NCBI GenBank assembly: GCA_051209155.1
Contig: JBPJGB010000001.1
Strand: one strand, 5' to 3'
Source: Actomonas sp051209155
GTDB lineage: Bacteria; Verrucomicrobiota; Verrucomicrobiia; Opitutales; Opitutaceae
DNA length: 64,000 nucleotides
A program made the position numbers and the translations under genes. Of this stretch, positions 42,898-52,626 are shown piece after piece. How positions within the stretch are numbered: position 1 is the first letter of the stretch; each line of letters starts with the position of its first letter. The notes beneath the pieces are model-generated. The model ran no database searches. It was not told the origin of the DNA and saw only the letters and a program-made list of their open reading frames with translations.

Positions 42898-44772
42898 ATG
42901 GAGTCCAGCCAACTCGCCCTCATTTCCCTGCTGACGCCGCTCGCGTCGGCCGCCGTCATCGCGCTGTTCCTGCGGCGCGCCGGTGCCCTCGCGTCGTATC
43001 TGTCCACGGCGGCCGCGGCGGTGACCATGGTCACCGCGCTGATGCTCGCCTATGGCGGCCATCGCTTCGACGCTTCGGCGGAGTGGTTCACCTTTGGTGA
43101 CTTCACCCTCAAGCTGGGCATCAAGTTCGACGACCTCGCGGCGCTCATGCTGAGCATCGTCGGCGTCGTCGGCTTCTGCGTGCACCTCTTCTCGCTCGGC
43201 TACATGCACGACGATGACTCGAAGGCCCGTTTCTTCGGCGGTCTGTCCATCTTCATGTTCTCGATGATCGGCATCGTCTTTGCCGACAACCTGTTCATGA
43301 TGTTCATCTTCTGGGAATTGGTCGGTTTCAGCTCCTACCTGCTGATCAACCACTACTGCCTCAAGCAGTCCGCGGCCGACGCCTCGAAGAAGGCCTTCAT
43401 CGTCAACCGTGTGGGCGACTTCGGTTTCCTGATCGGCATCCTCCTGTGCTACTGGCACTACGGCACGGTGGACCTCAACGCGTTGCCCTACGTGGTGCAG
43501 GGCGGCACGGCGCTGCTGACGGCGGTGCCGCTGCTGCTGTTCTGTGGCGCGGTCGGCAAGTCGGCCCAGATGCCGCTGCACGTCTGGCTGCCTGACGCCA
43601 TGGAAGGTCCGACGCCCGTGTCCGCCTTGATCCACGCCGCCACCATGGTCGCCGCCGGTATCTACATGCTGTGCCGCATCGAGGTGCTCATGGTCGAGCA
43701 AGCGCTCCAAGTCATCATGTGGGTCGGCACGGTCACCGCCCTTTACGCCGCGCTGTGCGCCATCGTGCAGAGCGACATCAAGAAGGTCCTGGCTTACTCC
43801 ACGCTTTCCCAGCTCGGTTACATGGTCGCTGCCTTCGGTCTAGGTTCCCTGGCAACGGAGCACGACGGCCACGAAGTCGTGATCGCCGCCGGCGTCGGCG
43901 CCGCGATGTTCCACCTCACCACCCACGCCTTCTTCAAGGCGCTCATGTTCCTCGGCTCCGGTTCGGTCATCCACGGCTGCCACCACGAACAGAACATCTT
44001 CAAGATGGGCGGCCTGCTGAAGAAGATGCCCATCACCGGCATCACCTTCACGGTCGGCGTGCTGGCCATCTCCGGACTGCCCTTCATCTCGGGCTTCTTC
44101 TCCAAGGACGCCATCCTGCACCTCGCGCAGCTGAAGAGCACGCCGGTCTTCGCGATCCTCGTGATCACCGCGGTGCTGACCAGCTTCTACATGTTCCGCC
44201 TGTGGCGCATCACCTTCTTTGGTGAGCCCCGCAGCGATGAGGCTGAGCACGCGCACGAAGGCGGTTTGTCCATGACGCTGCCGCTGATCGTGCTGGCGGT
44301 GCTGTCCCTGGTCGGTGGTTACACCCACGGTCCGCTCGGTTTCATCTACGGTCACGCGTTTGAAGGCGTCTGGTCGCAGATCCCGCATGCGGAGGGCATC
44401 AGCGTATACGTGATGTCGATCGCGATCCTCGCGGTGGGTGCCGGTCTGGCTTTCGCGCTCTACAAGCCGATTGGCTCCGACGGTCTTGCCACCAAGGCGC
44501 CTGGCGCCTTCGCCGGTCTCACCATGGTCAAGGAATCCTGGGACCGCGCCTACGACTACTACGTCGCCAAGGTGCAGGACCGCTTTGCCATGCTGATGAA
44601 CTTCCTCGAGCAGATCTTCCTCGCCGGGCTGATCATCCGCGGTCTGGCCGGCGTGGTGGGGCTCTTCGGCATCGGCGCCCGCGCGCTGCACACCGGCAGC
44701 CTGCACGCCTACGTTTATTGGTTCCTGCTCGGAGCGGTCATGCTCTGGGGCTTCGCGGGAGGGCTTTTCTGA
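42898..44772 (+). CDS. nuoL: NADH-quinone oxidoreductase subunit L
   Basis: A 624-aa antiporter-like proton pump from ATG 42898, 5 nt after nuoK, close to the usual length. Signatures: FIFWELVGFSSYLLIN (conserved Glu), KSAQMPLHVWLPDAMEGPTP, LIHAATMVAAGIYML, and FKALMFLGSGSVIHG. A C-terminal lateral helix should extend along the membrane arm. The stop overlaps the nuoM ATG by 1 nt (TGATG). Confidence 0.97.
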   Translation: MESSQLALISLLTPLASAAVIALFLRRAGALASYLSTAAAAVTMVTALMLAYGGHRFDASAEWFTFGDFTLKLGIKFDDLAALMLSIVGVVGFCVHLFSLGYMHDDDSKARFFGGLSIFMFSMIGIVFADNLFMMFIFWELVGFSSYLLINHYCLKQSAADASKKAFIVNRVGDFGFLIGILLCYWHYGTVDLNALPYVVQGGTALLTAVPLLLFCGAVGKSAQMPLHVWLPDAMEGPTPVSALIHAATMVAAGIYMLCRIEVLMVEQALQVIMWVGTVTALYAALCAIVQSDIKKVLAYSTLSQLGYMVAAFGLGSLATEHDGHEVVIAAGVGAAMFHLTTHAFFKALMFLGSGSVIHGCHHEQNIFKMGGLLKKMPITGITFTVGVLAISGLPFISGFFSKDAILHLAQLKSTPVFAILVITAVLTSFYMFRLWRITFFGEPRSDEAEHAHEGGLSMTLPLIVLAVLSLVGGYTHGPLGFIYGHAFEGVWSQIPHAEGISVYVMSIAILAVGAGLAFALYKPIGSDGLATKAPGAFAGLTMVKESWDRAYDYYVAKVQDRFAMLMNFLEQIFLAGLIIRGLAGVVGLFGIGARALHTGSLHAYVYWFLLGAVMLWGFAGGLF

Positions 44773-46304
44773 TGCAAAGTTTCGACATCCTGTTGTTCGC
44801 GATTCTGTCGCCGCTGGCGCTCGCGTTGGCGATGGTGCTCGGCCTGCCGTCGGGCTTGGCCAAGAAGCTCGCCTACGTGGCCTTTGCCATCCCGGCCCTC
44901 GCGGGTCTTTGCGTGTGGTATCGTTACGGTGCCGCGCCGACCGAGGCCGGCTACGCGTTCCTCACGAGCTACAACACCGGCCTGTCCAACCTGGGCATCC
45001 AGCTCACGCTCGGCCTTAACGGCATCTCGCTGCCGCTCTTCGTGATGGCCGGCATCGTTGGCCTGGCCGCGGGCCTTTACGCGCTGCAATCCGCCGCGGA
45101 GCGCCTCAACACTTACGTCATGCTGCTCCTCGTCATGCAGGGCGGCCTGATGGGCGTGTTCGCCAGCGTGGACGTGTTCTTCTTCTACTTCTTCCACGAA
45201 CTCGCCCTCATCCCGACCTTCATCATGGTCGGCATCTGGGGTGGGCGGGACCGCAACTACGCGGCCATGAAGATGACGATTTATCTGACCGTTGGCGCGA
45301 TGCTGTCGCTGATCGGCCTCATCGCCATCTACTACAAGAGCGGCGCCCAGACCTTTGACATGATCGCGCTCCGCGCAGCCATTGCTGAGCAGGGCCTCTC
45401 CACCGTCGCCCAGCAGAACATCTTTGGTCTGCTCATGTTCGGCTTCGGCATCCTCGTTTCGCTCTGGCCGCTGCACACCTGGGCTCCGCTCGGTTACGGT
45501 GCGGCGCCGAGCTCGGTCGCCATGCTCCACGCGGGCGTGCTCAAGAAGTTCGGCCTCTACGGTCTCATCCAGATCGCTCTGCCGCTGCTGCCGCAGGGCG
45601 CCAATCACTGGGCCACGATCCTCGCGACGCTCGCCGTCGTCGGCAACGTGCTCGTGGTCGGCATCATCACGATCGCCCAAAAAGACCTGAAGCAGCTCGT
45701 CGGTTACAGCTCGGTCATGCACATGGGTTACGCCTTCCTCGGCGTCGCTTGCATTTCGACCATCGGTATCGGCGGCGTGGTCTTCATGATGGTGGCGCAT
45801 GGCTTTTCGGCCGCGTTGCTCTTCCTGCTTTCGACCAGCATCTATCACCGCACCCAGACCTTCGATCTCGAGGAGATGGGCGGCCTGGTGAAACACGCGC
45901 CGGTGCTGTCGGCCTTCTTCGTCGCCGCCACCCTGGCCAGCATCGGTCTGCCGGGCTTTGCCAACTTCTGGGGTGAACTCACGATCTTTGTCGCGGCCTG
46001 GAAGGCGTTCCCGACCCTCACGGTGATCTCCATCGCCGGCGTCGTGATCTCAGCCATCTACGGCCTGCGCGCCGCGGCCCGCGTGTTCTTCGGACCACAG
46101 ACCGAAGCCTTTGACAAGGTGCTCGCCGAAAAGCCCGCCACCGATCTCGGCTGGTCGGAGAAGCTGCCCGCGCTGCTCCTCCTCGTCGGTCTGCTCGTGC
46201 TCGGTTTCTGGCCCAAGGCCTTCTCCGGGGCGATCAACGACTCCGTCATCGAAGTTTATTCCGCCGCCGCCGCCGTCACGCCCACTGACGTCGCCCGCAA
46301 CTGA
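44772..46304 (+). CDS. nuoM: NADH-quinone oxidoreductase subunit M
   Basis: A 510-aa antiporter-like proton pump with about 14 TM helices. It has FYFFHELALIPTFIMVGIWG (conserved Glu), FGILVSLWPLHTWAPLGYG, the conserved LHAGVLKKFGLYGLI and the HMGYAFLGV helix. It starts 1 nt into the nuoL stop codon. Confidence 0.97.
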   Translation: MQSFDILLFAILSPLALALAMVLGLPSGLAKKLAYVAFAIPALAGLCVWYRYGAAPTEAGYAFLTSYNTGLSNLGIQLTLGLNGISLPLFVMAGIVGLAAGLYALQSAAERLNTYVMLLLVMQGGLMGVFASVDVFFFYFFHELALIPTFIMVGIWGGRDRNYAAMKMTIYLTVGAMLSLIGLIAIYYKSGAQTFDMIALRAAIAEQGLSTVAQQNIFGLLMFGFGILVSLWPLHTWAPLGYGAAPSSVAMLHAGVLKKFGLYGLIQIALPLLPQGANHWATILATLAVVGNVLVVGIITIAQKDLKQLVGYSSVMHMGYAFLGVACISTIGIGGVVFMMVAHGFSAALLFLLSTSIYHRTQTFDLEEMGGLVKHAPVLSAFFVAATLASIGLPGFANFWGELTIFVAAWKAFPTLTVISIAGVVISAIYGLRAAARVFFGPQTEAFDKVLAEKPATDLGWSEKLPALLLLVGLLVLGFWPKAFSGAINDSVIEVYSAAAAVTPTDVARN

Positions 46305-46335
46305 TCCATTCCCGCTGCCCTGATTCGCCCTCGCG

Positions 46336-47856
46336 ATGAACATCACTGACCTTCAACAAGCCGCCGCTTCCAACCAATGGCTCGCGATCGCGCCCGAGCT
46401 CATGGTCGGCTGCCTCGCGCTGCTGCTCCTCATCTTTGAGATCCTCTTTCCGAAGAAGTATTACGATCTGATCCCGGCGCTCTCCATCGTCGGCCTGCTC
46501 GCGATCATCGGCGGACTCATCTTCAACTACCACACGGTCTTCCTTGGGCGGGAAACCTTCAACGGCCTCCTGCTGCACACCGGCACGGGTCAGTTCCTGC
46601 GGCTCTTCTTCCTGCTCGCGGCGGTCGGCGTGAGCGTGCTCGGCACCGTGGCGCTGAAGCGCCAGAAGATGCCGAAGGTTGAGTTCTTCGCCATTACGCT
46701 GGTGATCACTGCGGCGATGATGCTGCTGGCGCAGAGCAATCACTTCGTGATGCTCTTCGTCGCCCTCGAAACCATCACGGTCGGGTTCTACGTGCTCGTG
46801 AGTTACACCCGCACCAACCCCCTCTCGCTCGAGGCGGGCCTGAAGTATCTCATTATGGGCGCGCTGAGCTCGGGCATCCTGCTCTTTGGCATCGTGCTGC
46901 TCTACGGCGTCGCCGGCAATCCGGGCCTCGCGCAGCACACCGAGCAGTCGATGCACTTTGAGCACCTGCGCGTGTTCCTCCAATCCAACCCGGACAACCT
47001 GCTCGCCTCGATCGGCATCGTGCTCGTGCTCGCCGGCGTCGCTTTCAAGATCGGTGCGGTTCCGTTCCAGATCTGGATTCCAGACGTTTACCAAGGCGCG
47101 CCGACGCCCGTCACCGCCTTCCTCGCCATCGCCTCCAAGGCGGCGGGCTTCGCCATCCTGCTCACGCTCGTGAGCGTGTTCAGCCCCTACGCCGCGCTGG
47201 TGACCAAGGTCCTCACCGTCGCCGCAATCGTGACGATTCTCTTCGGCAATATCGCCGCGCTCACTCAGCACAATGTGAAGCGCCTCATCGGGCTCTCGGG
47301 GGTGTCGCACGCGGGTTACCTGCTCATTGGCGTGATCGCCGCGCTGCACTCATCGATCGCCGTGGGGGCGATCTGCTTCTACCTCTTTGCCTACCTGCTC
47401 GGTTCGCTCGCCGTGTTTGGCGTGATGACCCACGTTTCCGGGGACGACGACGCCGATCAGGATCTCGACCACTACGCCGATCTCGCGAAAGAGCATCCCT
47501 TCCTCGGCGCGGTGCTGGGCGTGGGCCTCGGTTCGTTGGCCGGCATTCCGCCGCTGGCTGGTTTTATGGGCAAACTGCTCGTGTTCCTCGCGGCGTTTGA
47601 AGCCGGACTCTACCCGCTGCTCGCCGTGGCGATCATCGGCGTGGTCCTCTCGATCTACTACTACTTTGGTTGGATCAAAGCGGCCTTCTTCCCGCAATGG
47701 CGTCCGCCGGTTTTTGAAGGCGACGACCCCATCCCGGAGCCCCCGCGTCAGCCGGTCGGAACCCCCGCCCGGATCCTGCTCGCGACGGCTGCCCTGGCCT
47801 CGGTTTTCCTCGGTTTCTACCAAGGTCCGATAGGAGCCTGGCTTGGCCTGGGCTGA
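46336..47856 (+). CDS. nuoN: NADH-quinone oxidoreductase subunit N
   Basis: A 506-aa membrane pump, the last nuo gene, 31 nt after nuoM. Typical segments are FVALETITVGFYVLVSYTRT, LEAGLKYLIMGALSSGILLF, PFQIWIPDVYQGAPTPVTAF and SGVSHAGYLLIG. It ends 34 nt before a strong terminator, so the operon closes here. Confidence 0.97.
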   Translation: MNITDLQQAAASNQWLAIAPELMVGCLALLLLIFEILFPKKYYDLIPALSIVGLLAIIGGLIFNYHTVFLGRETFNGLLLHTGTGQFLRLFFLLAAVGVSVLGTVALKRQKMPKVEFFAITLVITAAMMLLAQSNHFVMLFVALETITVGFYVLVSYTRTNPLSLEAGLKYLIMGALSSGILLFGIVLLYGVAGNPGLAQHTEQSMHFEHLRVFLQSNPDNLLASIGIVLVLAGVAFKIGAVPFQIWIPDVYQGAPTPVTAFLAIASKAAGFAILLTLVSVFSPYAALVTKVLTVAAIVTILFGNIAALTQHNVKRLIGLSGVSHAGYLLIGVIAALHSSIAVGAICFYLFAYLLGSLAVFGVMTHVSGDDDADQDLDHYADLAKEHPFLGAVLGVGLGSLAGIPPLAGFMGKLLVFLAAFEAGLYPLLAVAIIGVVLSIYYYFGWIKAAFFPQWRPPVFEGDDPIPEPPRQPVGTPARILLATAALASVFLGFYQGPIGAWLGLG

Positions 47857-47890
47857 TAGGTGCAGGTTACTCTATTATTTTAGTCATAAA

Positions 47891-47916
47891 CCCGCCGAAA
47901 TCGGCGGGTTTTTTTT
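47891..47916 (+). terminator. Strong rho-independent terminator of the nuo operon
   Basis: CCCGCCGA (47891-47898), AA loop, TCGGCGGG (47901-47908), then eight T residues (47909-47916). An A/T-rich stretch at 47868-47890 precedes it. The A run on the opposite strand would also allow reverse termination. Confidence 0.9.
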
Positions 47917-47949
47917 GCGCCCCGCCGCAGAACTGCGAACGTTCCGGCT

Positions 47950-50883
47950 ATGCCCCTTAACCCCCTTCCTCTTTGGAGGCGCCTTGGCGTCATGGCTGTG
48001 TTTTGCCAACTGATCGGTTGGTCGGTTGCGCAAGAGATTCCCTCCGGCGGTCAGTCGATGCTGGCGCAGGCCACCATCAATGATGCGAGTTTTTACTCGA
48101 ACAACGTCGATGGTGGGCCCGTGGCGACGCGCGAGTTCGTGAGCGTGACGGGGCAGGACTTCACCACCGCTGCCCGCATCGCCACCCTCAACCCCACCGG
48201 ACAATTTTGGTCGAGCTCCATGGCCTTCAGCAGCGACCGTGCGGTCGCCGACGGCGATGTGGTGCTGTTGCATTTCTGGATGCGGGCGATCGAGACGACG
48301 GACGAGACCGGCACGGTCACGATGGAAGCCTTCGTTGAAGGACCGGCACCCGATTACACCAAATCAGTCTCACTGCAGGTAAACGCGAATTCGGCGTGGC
48401 AGCACTTCTTCATCCCGTTCAGCGTAAACGGCGACTACACGACCGGGAACCTCGGCTTCAAGTTCGGCTTCGGCAACACCGGTCGGGCCCAGGTGCTGGA
48501 AATGGGCGGAGTTGAGGCCCTGTGGTATGGCACGTCCCTCACGGTGCAGGACCTGCCACGCACCAGTTTCCAATACAACGGTCGCGAAGCCACCGCCTCC
48601 TGGCGCTTCGGCGCGGCCAGCCGCATCAACCAGTATCGCAAGGGCACCTACGTGGTGCGCGCCGTGGACCCGGCCGGTCAACCGGTCGCAGGCACCAAGC
48701 TGCGGGTGCGTCTGCGCAAGCACGCCTTCGAATTCGGCACCGCCATGGTGGCCTCGCGCATCATGGATCAGGTGGGCACGGACAACGCGATTTACCGCGA
48801 GAAAATCCTCGAGCTCTTCAACAGCGGCACGCTCGAGAACGACACCAAATGGCCACCTTGGGATGGGGAGTGGGGCAGTGGCTTTAACCAGACCCAAACA
48901 ATCGGTGCGCTGCAGTGGACGGAGGCCAACGACCTGACCATGCGCGGTCACGTGCTGGTGTGGCCTTCCATCCGCAATCTGCCCAACCACCTCACCGCGC
49001 GCGTGCAAAGTGCCGACGCCACCGTGCCGGCCACCGTCCTCGACCACATCACAGATGTGATGAACAAGACCCAGGGTTACTTCACCGATTGGGACGTGAT
49101 GAATGAGCCCTACGACAACTTCGACCTGATGAACACCTACGGCTACGGGATCATGGCCGAGTGGTTCAAGAAGGCCCGCGAACTCGACGACTCCGTCGGG
49201 CTCTTCGTCAACGACTACGGCATTCTCTCCGGTGGGGGCCTCAACGTCGCGAAACAGGATGCCTATGAAGCCACCATCCAGCGCATCATCGACGATGGTG
49301 GCCCCATCAACGGCATCGGTTTCCAAGGCCACTTCTCGGGCAGCCCCACCGGCATTCCCAAGGTCTGGGAAATCCTCGAACGTTACGCGACCGCGTTCCC
49401 CGACTTTGGCCTACGCATCACCGAGTTCGACATCGGCGGTGAAGACACCGCGTTGCAGGCCGACTACTTGCGCGACTTCTACACCATTGCCTTCAGTCAT
49501 CCCAACATGCTCGGCATCCAAGCCTGGGGCTTCTGGGAAAGCGCGCACTGGCGCGAAGAGTCGGCCTTCTACGCCGCCGACTGGACCGAGCGCCCAATCG
49601 GCACTGCCTATCGCGAACTCGTGCTCGGCGAGTGGATGACCAACGACCTGCGCACGACCGCGATGGACGGGCGTTTTGCCGGCCGCGGTATGGCGGGCGA
49701 CTATGTGGTGGAGGCTCCCGATGGCACTGCCATGGGTTCGTTCACGCTCGCGCCCGGGGGCGAGGTTGCGGTCGACATCGTGTTTCCCGCGACCCAGGCG
49801 CTCGAACTACAAATCGTGAAGCATCCCACCGGCGCGACGGTCGCGCCGGGTTCGACGGTGACCCTGGTCGCCGAAGCCTCCGCCCCGGATCCCGTGACGG
49901 TCACTTGGCATAAGGAAGGTGGCGGCGTGGTCGGCTCCGGCACGACGCTCACGCTCACCGCAGTCGATGGCTCCGACGAAGGGCGCTACTACATCGTCGC
50001 CGACGCGGGGGGCAATTCGGTGGAATCGCGCCGCGCCCGGATCGGAGTCCGTGGCCCCAGTGCATCGCGTTCCGAAAAACTGGCCAACATCTCTTCCCGC
50101 GGGCGGGTGCAAACCGGCGCCGGCGTCATGGTCGCGGGCTTTGTGCTCGAAGGCAGTGCCAGCAAGGATGTCGTCATTCGCGCGGTCGGTCCGAAGCTGA
50201 ATGATTGGGGGGTGCCCGGAGTGCTGCCGGATCCCAAGATCCGTTTGTTCGGACTGGGATCAGGCACTCCCTTTGCGGAGGCCGACGATTGGGATGCCTC
50301 CCTTAGTTCCGATTTTGATGCGCTCGGTGCCTTTGCCTTGGATGGCGACACGAAGTCCGCGGCGCTGCGGACCACCCTTACCCCCGGTGGTTACTCGGCC
50401 GAGGTTTCCGGCGTGGGGGGCACGACCGGCGTGGCCATTGTCGAGGTTTACGATGCGCAGACCGGCAATCCGGTGGAGTTGTCCAACATCTCCACGCGTG
50501 GTCAGGTTGGCACTGGGGCGGACATCCTGGTCGCAGGTTTTGTGATTTCCGGGAACGTGCCGCAAAAGGTGCTGGTCCGCGGTATTGGTCCGGCGATGGA
50601 GCGTTATAGCGTCACTGGCGTCCTGAGTGATCCGGTGCTGCGGCTCTACGAAAGCCTGCCGACGGGCGGCCGCCATCTCGTGACCAACTACGACTGGACC
50701 GCCGCACCGGATGCGGAGGCGATCGCCTCGACGAGCGCGCAGGTCGGCGCCTTTCCGCTCGCCGCCGGCGATGGTGATGCGGCCATCCTCATCGACCTCG
50801 AGCCCGGCGCCTACTCGGTCGAACTGGCCGGCGCCAATGGTGAAACCGGCATTGGACTGATCGAAGTGTATCGCGTGCGTTGA
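47950..50883 (+). CDS. Secreted multidomain GH10 endo-beta-1,4-xylanase
   Basis: A 977-aa protein with a signal peptide (about 1-28, cleavage near SVAQ-E), an N-terminal beta-sandwich carbohydrate-binding-like region (about 35-200), a GH10 barrel (about 225-570), an Ig-like domain (about 620-700), and two C-terminal domains (about 708-840 and 841-977). The GH10 acid/base is Glu386 in WDVMNEP and the nucleophile is Glu492 in ITEFDIGG. It should cut xylan backbones outside the cell. The paired C-terminal domains (VAGFVLEG..IRAVGPKL and VAGFVISG..VRGIGPAM) match those of the HAF-repeat protein, so they may be a shared anchoring or sorting module. It starts 33 nt after the nuo terminator; no promoter was recognised. 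Confidence 0.92.
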   Translation: MPLNPLPLWRRLGVMAVFCQLIGWSVAQEIPSGGQSMLAQATINDASFYSNNVDGGPVATREFVSVTGQDFTTAARIATLNPTGQFWSSSMAFSSDRAVADGDVVLLHFWMRAIETTDETGTVTMEAFVEGPAPDYTKSVSLQVNANSAWQHFFIPFSVNGDYTTGNLGFKFGFGNTGRAQVLEMGGVEALWYGTSLTVQDLPRTSFQYNGREATASWRFGAASRINQYRKGTYVVRAVDPAGQPVAGTKLRVRLRKHAFEFGTAMVASRIMDQVGTDNAIYREKILELFNSGTLENDTKWPPWDGEWGSGFNQTQTIGALQWTEANDLTMRGHVLVWPSIRNLPNHLTARVQSADATVPATVLDHITDVMNKTQGYFTDWDVMNEPYDNFDLMNTYGYGIMAEWFKKARELDDSVGLFVNDYGILSGGGLNVAKQDAYEATIQRIIDDGGPINGIGFQGHFSGSPTGIPKVWEILERYATAFPDFGLRITEFDIGGEDTALQADYLRDFYTIAFSHPNMLGIQAWGFWESAHWREESAFYAADWTERPIGTAYRELVLGEWMTNDLRTTAMDGRFAGRGMAGDYVVEAPDGTAMGSFTLAPGGEVAVDIVFPATQALELQIVKHPTGATVAPGSTVTLVAEASAPDPVTVTWHKEGGGVVGSGTTLTLTAVDGSDEGRYYIVADAGGNSVESRRARIGVRGPSASRSEKLANISSRGRVQTGAGVMVAGFVLEGSASKDVVIRAVGPKLNDWGVPGVLPDPKIRLFGLGSGTPFAEADDWDASLSSDFDALGAFALDGDTKSAALRTTLTPGGYSAEVSGVGGTTGVAIVEVYDAQTGNPVELSNISTRGQVGTGADILVAGFVISGNVPQKVLVRGIGPAMERYSVTGVLSDPVLRLYESLPTGGRHLVTNYDWTAAPDAEAIASTSAQVGAFPLAAGDGDAAILIDLEPGAYSVELAGANGETGIGLIEVYRVR

Positions 50884-50955
50884 TACGCGATTGCTGCCGC
50901 CGCCGCCCGGTGAACCCGGGCGCGGCGATCGCGTTGCCGTTTCTCGGCGCACGCG

Positions 50956-51156
50956 TCACTTGATCGACGGTTGCAGGGACTCCGCCAGATCGGGGCGAAC
51001 GACGGGCACGAGGAAATCGTGATCGCTGAGCGGGCTGGCTTCCTCGACGTGGCGGGCGGCCTCCCGCAGGCGGCGGGTGAGTGCGGCGACGATGCGGTCG
51101 CAGGTCGCATCGAGCGGCGGCAGGCCGGTGGGCAAGGGCGGTGGAGGTGGATTCAT
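50956..51156 (-). CDS. Possible small protein (66 aa)
   Basis: A 66-residue frame with a Pro-rich start and an amphipathic helix (RIVAALTRRLREAARHVEEA) ending in SPLSDHDFLVPVVRPDLAESL. It looks protein-like, but there is no homologue I recognise and the plus strand is also open here. It lies just beyond the terminator of the K+ channel gene, so it would need its own promoter. Confidence 0.4.
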   Translation of the reverse strand: MNPPPPPLPTGLPPLDATCDRIVAALTRRLREAARHVEEASPLSDHDFLVPVVRPDLAESLQPSIK

Positions 51157-51217
51157 GATCGGGTGGGCTTGGTGGTGAAGCCCTCCCCGGTGTCGTCCGG
51201 CCGGTGGTCCTTTTCCT

Positions 51218-51254
51218 AAAAAAAAGACCCCCTCCGGTGTGGCACCGGAGGGGG
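51218..51254 (-). terminator. Rho-independent terminator after the K+ channel gene
   Basis: On the minus strand a perfect 12-bp stem (51254-51243 with 51239-51228) and 3-nt loop are followed by TC and an eight-T run (51225-51218 minus-strand sense). It ends the transcript of the K+ channel gene at 51427-52503. Confidence 0.85.
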
Positions 51255-51426
51255 CAAAGTGTTGAGCACTTACTCTCCTCGCGGTGCGCGGGTGGCGGAC
51301 ACGATGGCGGATACGGCCACGGCGGATACGTGGACGGATTTAAGCGCGGAGATCGTGACCGAGAGGTTCATGCGGGAGGCGGCAGAGAGGAGATGGCGCG
51401 GGCCGGCGTCAAGCCCGGAGGATGAT

Positions 51427-52503
51427 TCAGGAAACCTCGCTGCCGCGATAGACCCGGCGCGGGGTTTCCGCGGGCACGAGGAAATCGGCTGGCAGCAGCT
51501 CGGGTTGCACCATGGCAATGATGCGGTCGCCGGGTGCGCAGGTGGTGGCGGGGTCGGGGCTTTGCACGGTGTTGCCGTCCTTGCGGCGCAGGCCGATCAC
51601 GAGCATGCCGCCGGCCGCCGCGCAAATTTCGCGCAGGCTCTTGCCTTTGAACTGGGGGTAGGTGTCGACGCCGAGCACGATCATATCAAGGCCCATGCGA
51701 TGCAGATCGGCCACGGCGCCGCTGTCGTGCATGTCGGCGAAAAGGGCGGACAAATCGGTCGACGCGAGCGCGTGGGCGATGCGGTGGCCGCCAATGAGGG
51801 CGGGCATGATGACCTCGTTGGCGCCGGCTTGGCGGAGCTTTTGTTCGGTGTTGGGTTGTTCGCCGCGGGCGATGATCCGGATGTCGGTGTTGAGGTTGCG
51901 GGCGGTGAGGGTGATGAAAACGTTGAGGGCGTCCTGGGGCAGGACCGTGGCGAGGTTTTGGGCGCGGCCGACGCCGGCCTGTTGCAGGGTCTCCTCCTCG
52001 GTGGCGTCGCCCTGCAGAGCGAGGTAGCCGGCGGCGAGGGCCTGGTCGACGCGGTCGTCGTCGCGATCGAGGATGACGAAGCTTTGTTTTCGTCGCTCCA
52101 GATCCTGGGCGAGGATCTGGCCGATGCGACCATAGCCGCAGATGATGGTGTGGTCCTGCAGGCCATCGAGACTGCGGCCGCGTTTGAGTTCATTGAGCAT
52201 CGATTTGACCTCTCCTTCGGTGATGAGGCGGACCATGCCGCCAAAGATGTAAATGGCGGCGACGTAGCCGGCGATGATGAGTCCGCTGGTGAAGATGCGC
52301 AGCTCGACGGTGTCGACCGGTCGGACTTCGCCGTAGCCCACGCCGAATATGGTGATGATCACCATGTAGATGGCGTCCCACACATCCCAGCCAGCCAGCT
52401 CGTAGCCGACCGTGGCCACAATCACGATGGCCAGGAAGAGCAGGCCTCCGATCTGGAGTTGGCGGAGACCGCTGAGACGGGAGCGTTCGGCGGGAGCGGA
52501 CAT
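51427..52503 (-). CDS. Potassium channel with RCK/TrkA-N domains
   Basis: A 358-aa protein from ATG 52503; the frame upstream is open but less plausible. Two TM helices flank a pore with the K+ selectivity filter in TIFGVGYGEV (about residue 70). A cytoplasmic RCK-N domain (about 115-240) has the Rossmann GYGRIGQILAQDL, then an RCK-C domain at about 260-345. Such channels are gated by ligands such as Ca2+ or nucleotides. It is divergent from the Kef-type exchanger (123 bp between starts), so the two probably form a K+ homeostasis pair with shared control. Confidence 0.92.
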   Translation of the reverse strand: MSAPAERSRLSGLRQLQIGGLLFLAIVIVATVGYELAGWDVWDAIYMVIITIFGVGYGEVRPVDTVELRIFTSGLIIAGYVAAIYIFGGMVRLITEGEVKSMLNELKRGRSLDGLQDHTIICGYGRIGQILAQDLERRKQSFVILDRDDDRVDQALAAGYLALQGDATEEETLQQAGVGRAQNLATVLPQDALNVFITLTARNLNTDIRIIARGEQPNTEQKLRQAGANEVIMPALIGGHRIAHALASTDLSALFADMHDSGAVADLHRMGLDMIVLGVDTYPQFKGKSLREICAAAGGMLVIGLRRKDGNTVQSPDPATTCAPGDRIIAMVQPELLPADFLVPAETPRRVYRGSEVS

Positions 52504-52626
52504 GGGGCGGGGTGTGCGGGGAGCCAATCCCGTGCCGGAATCACACGCGATCGGCATATCGTGGTTCGCGGGCTGCGGTCAGGTTCTTGCGAAATAACGT
52601 CGAATCGCTTTGAGCGACGGCGGGAA

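Noticed and set aside
51259..52626. Upstream extension of the Kef-type gene, making a 1,221-aa frame
   Set aside because: The first 456 codons are antisense to the K+ channel gene and low-complexity; the real start with the first TM helix is at 52627.
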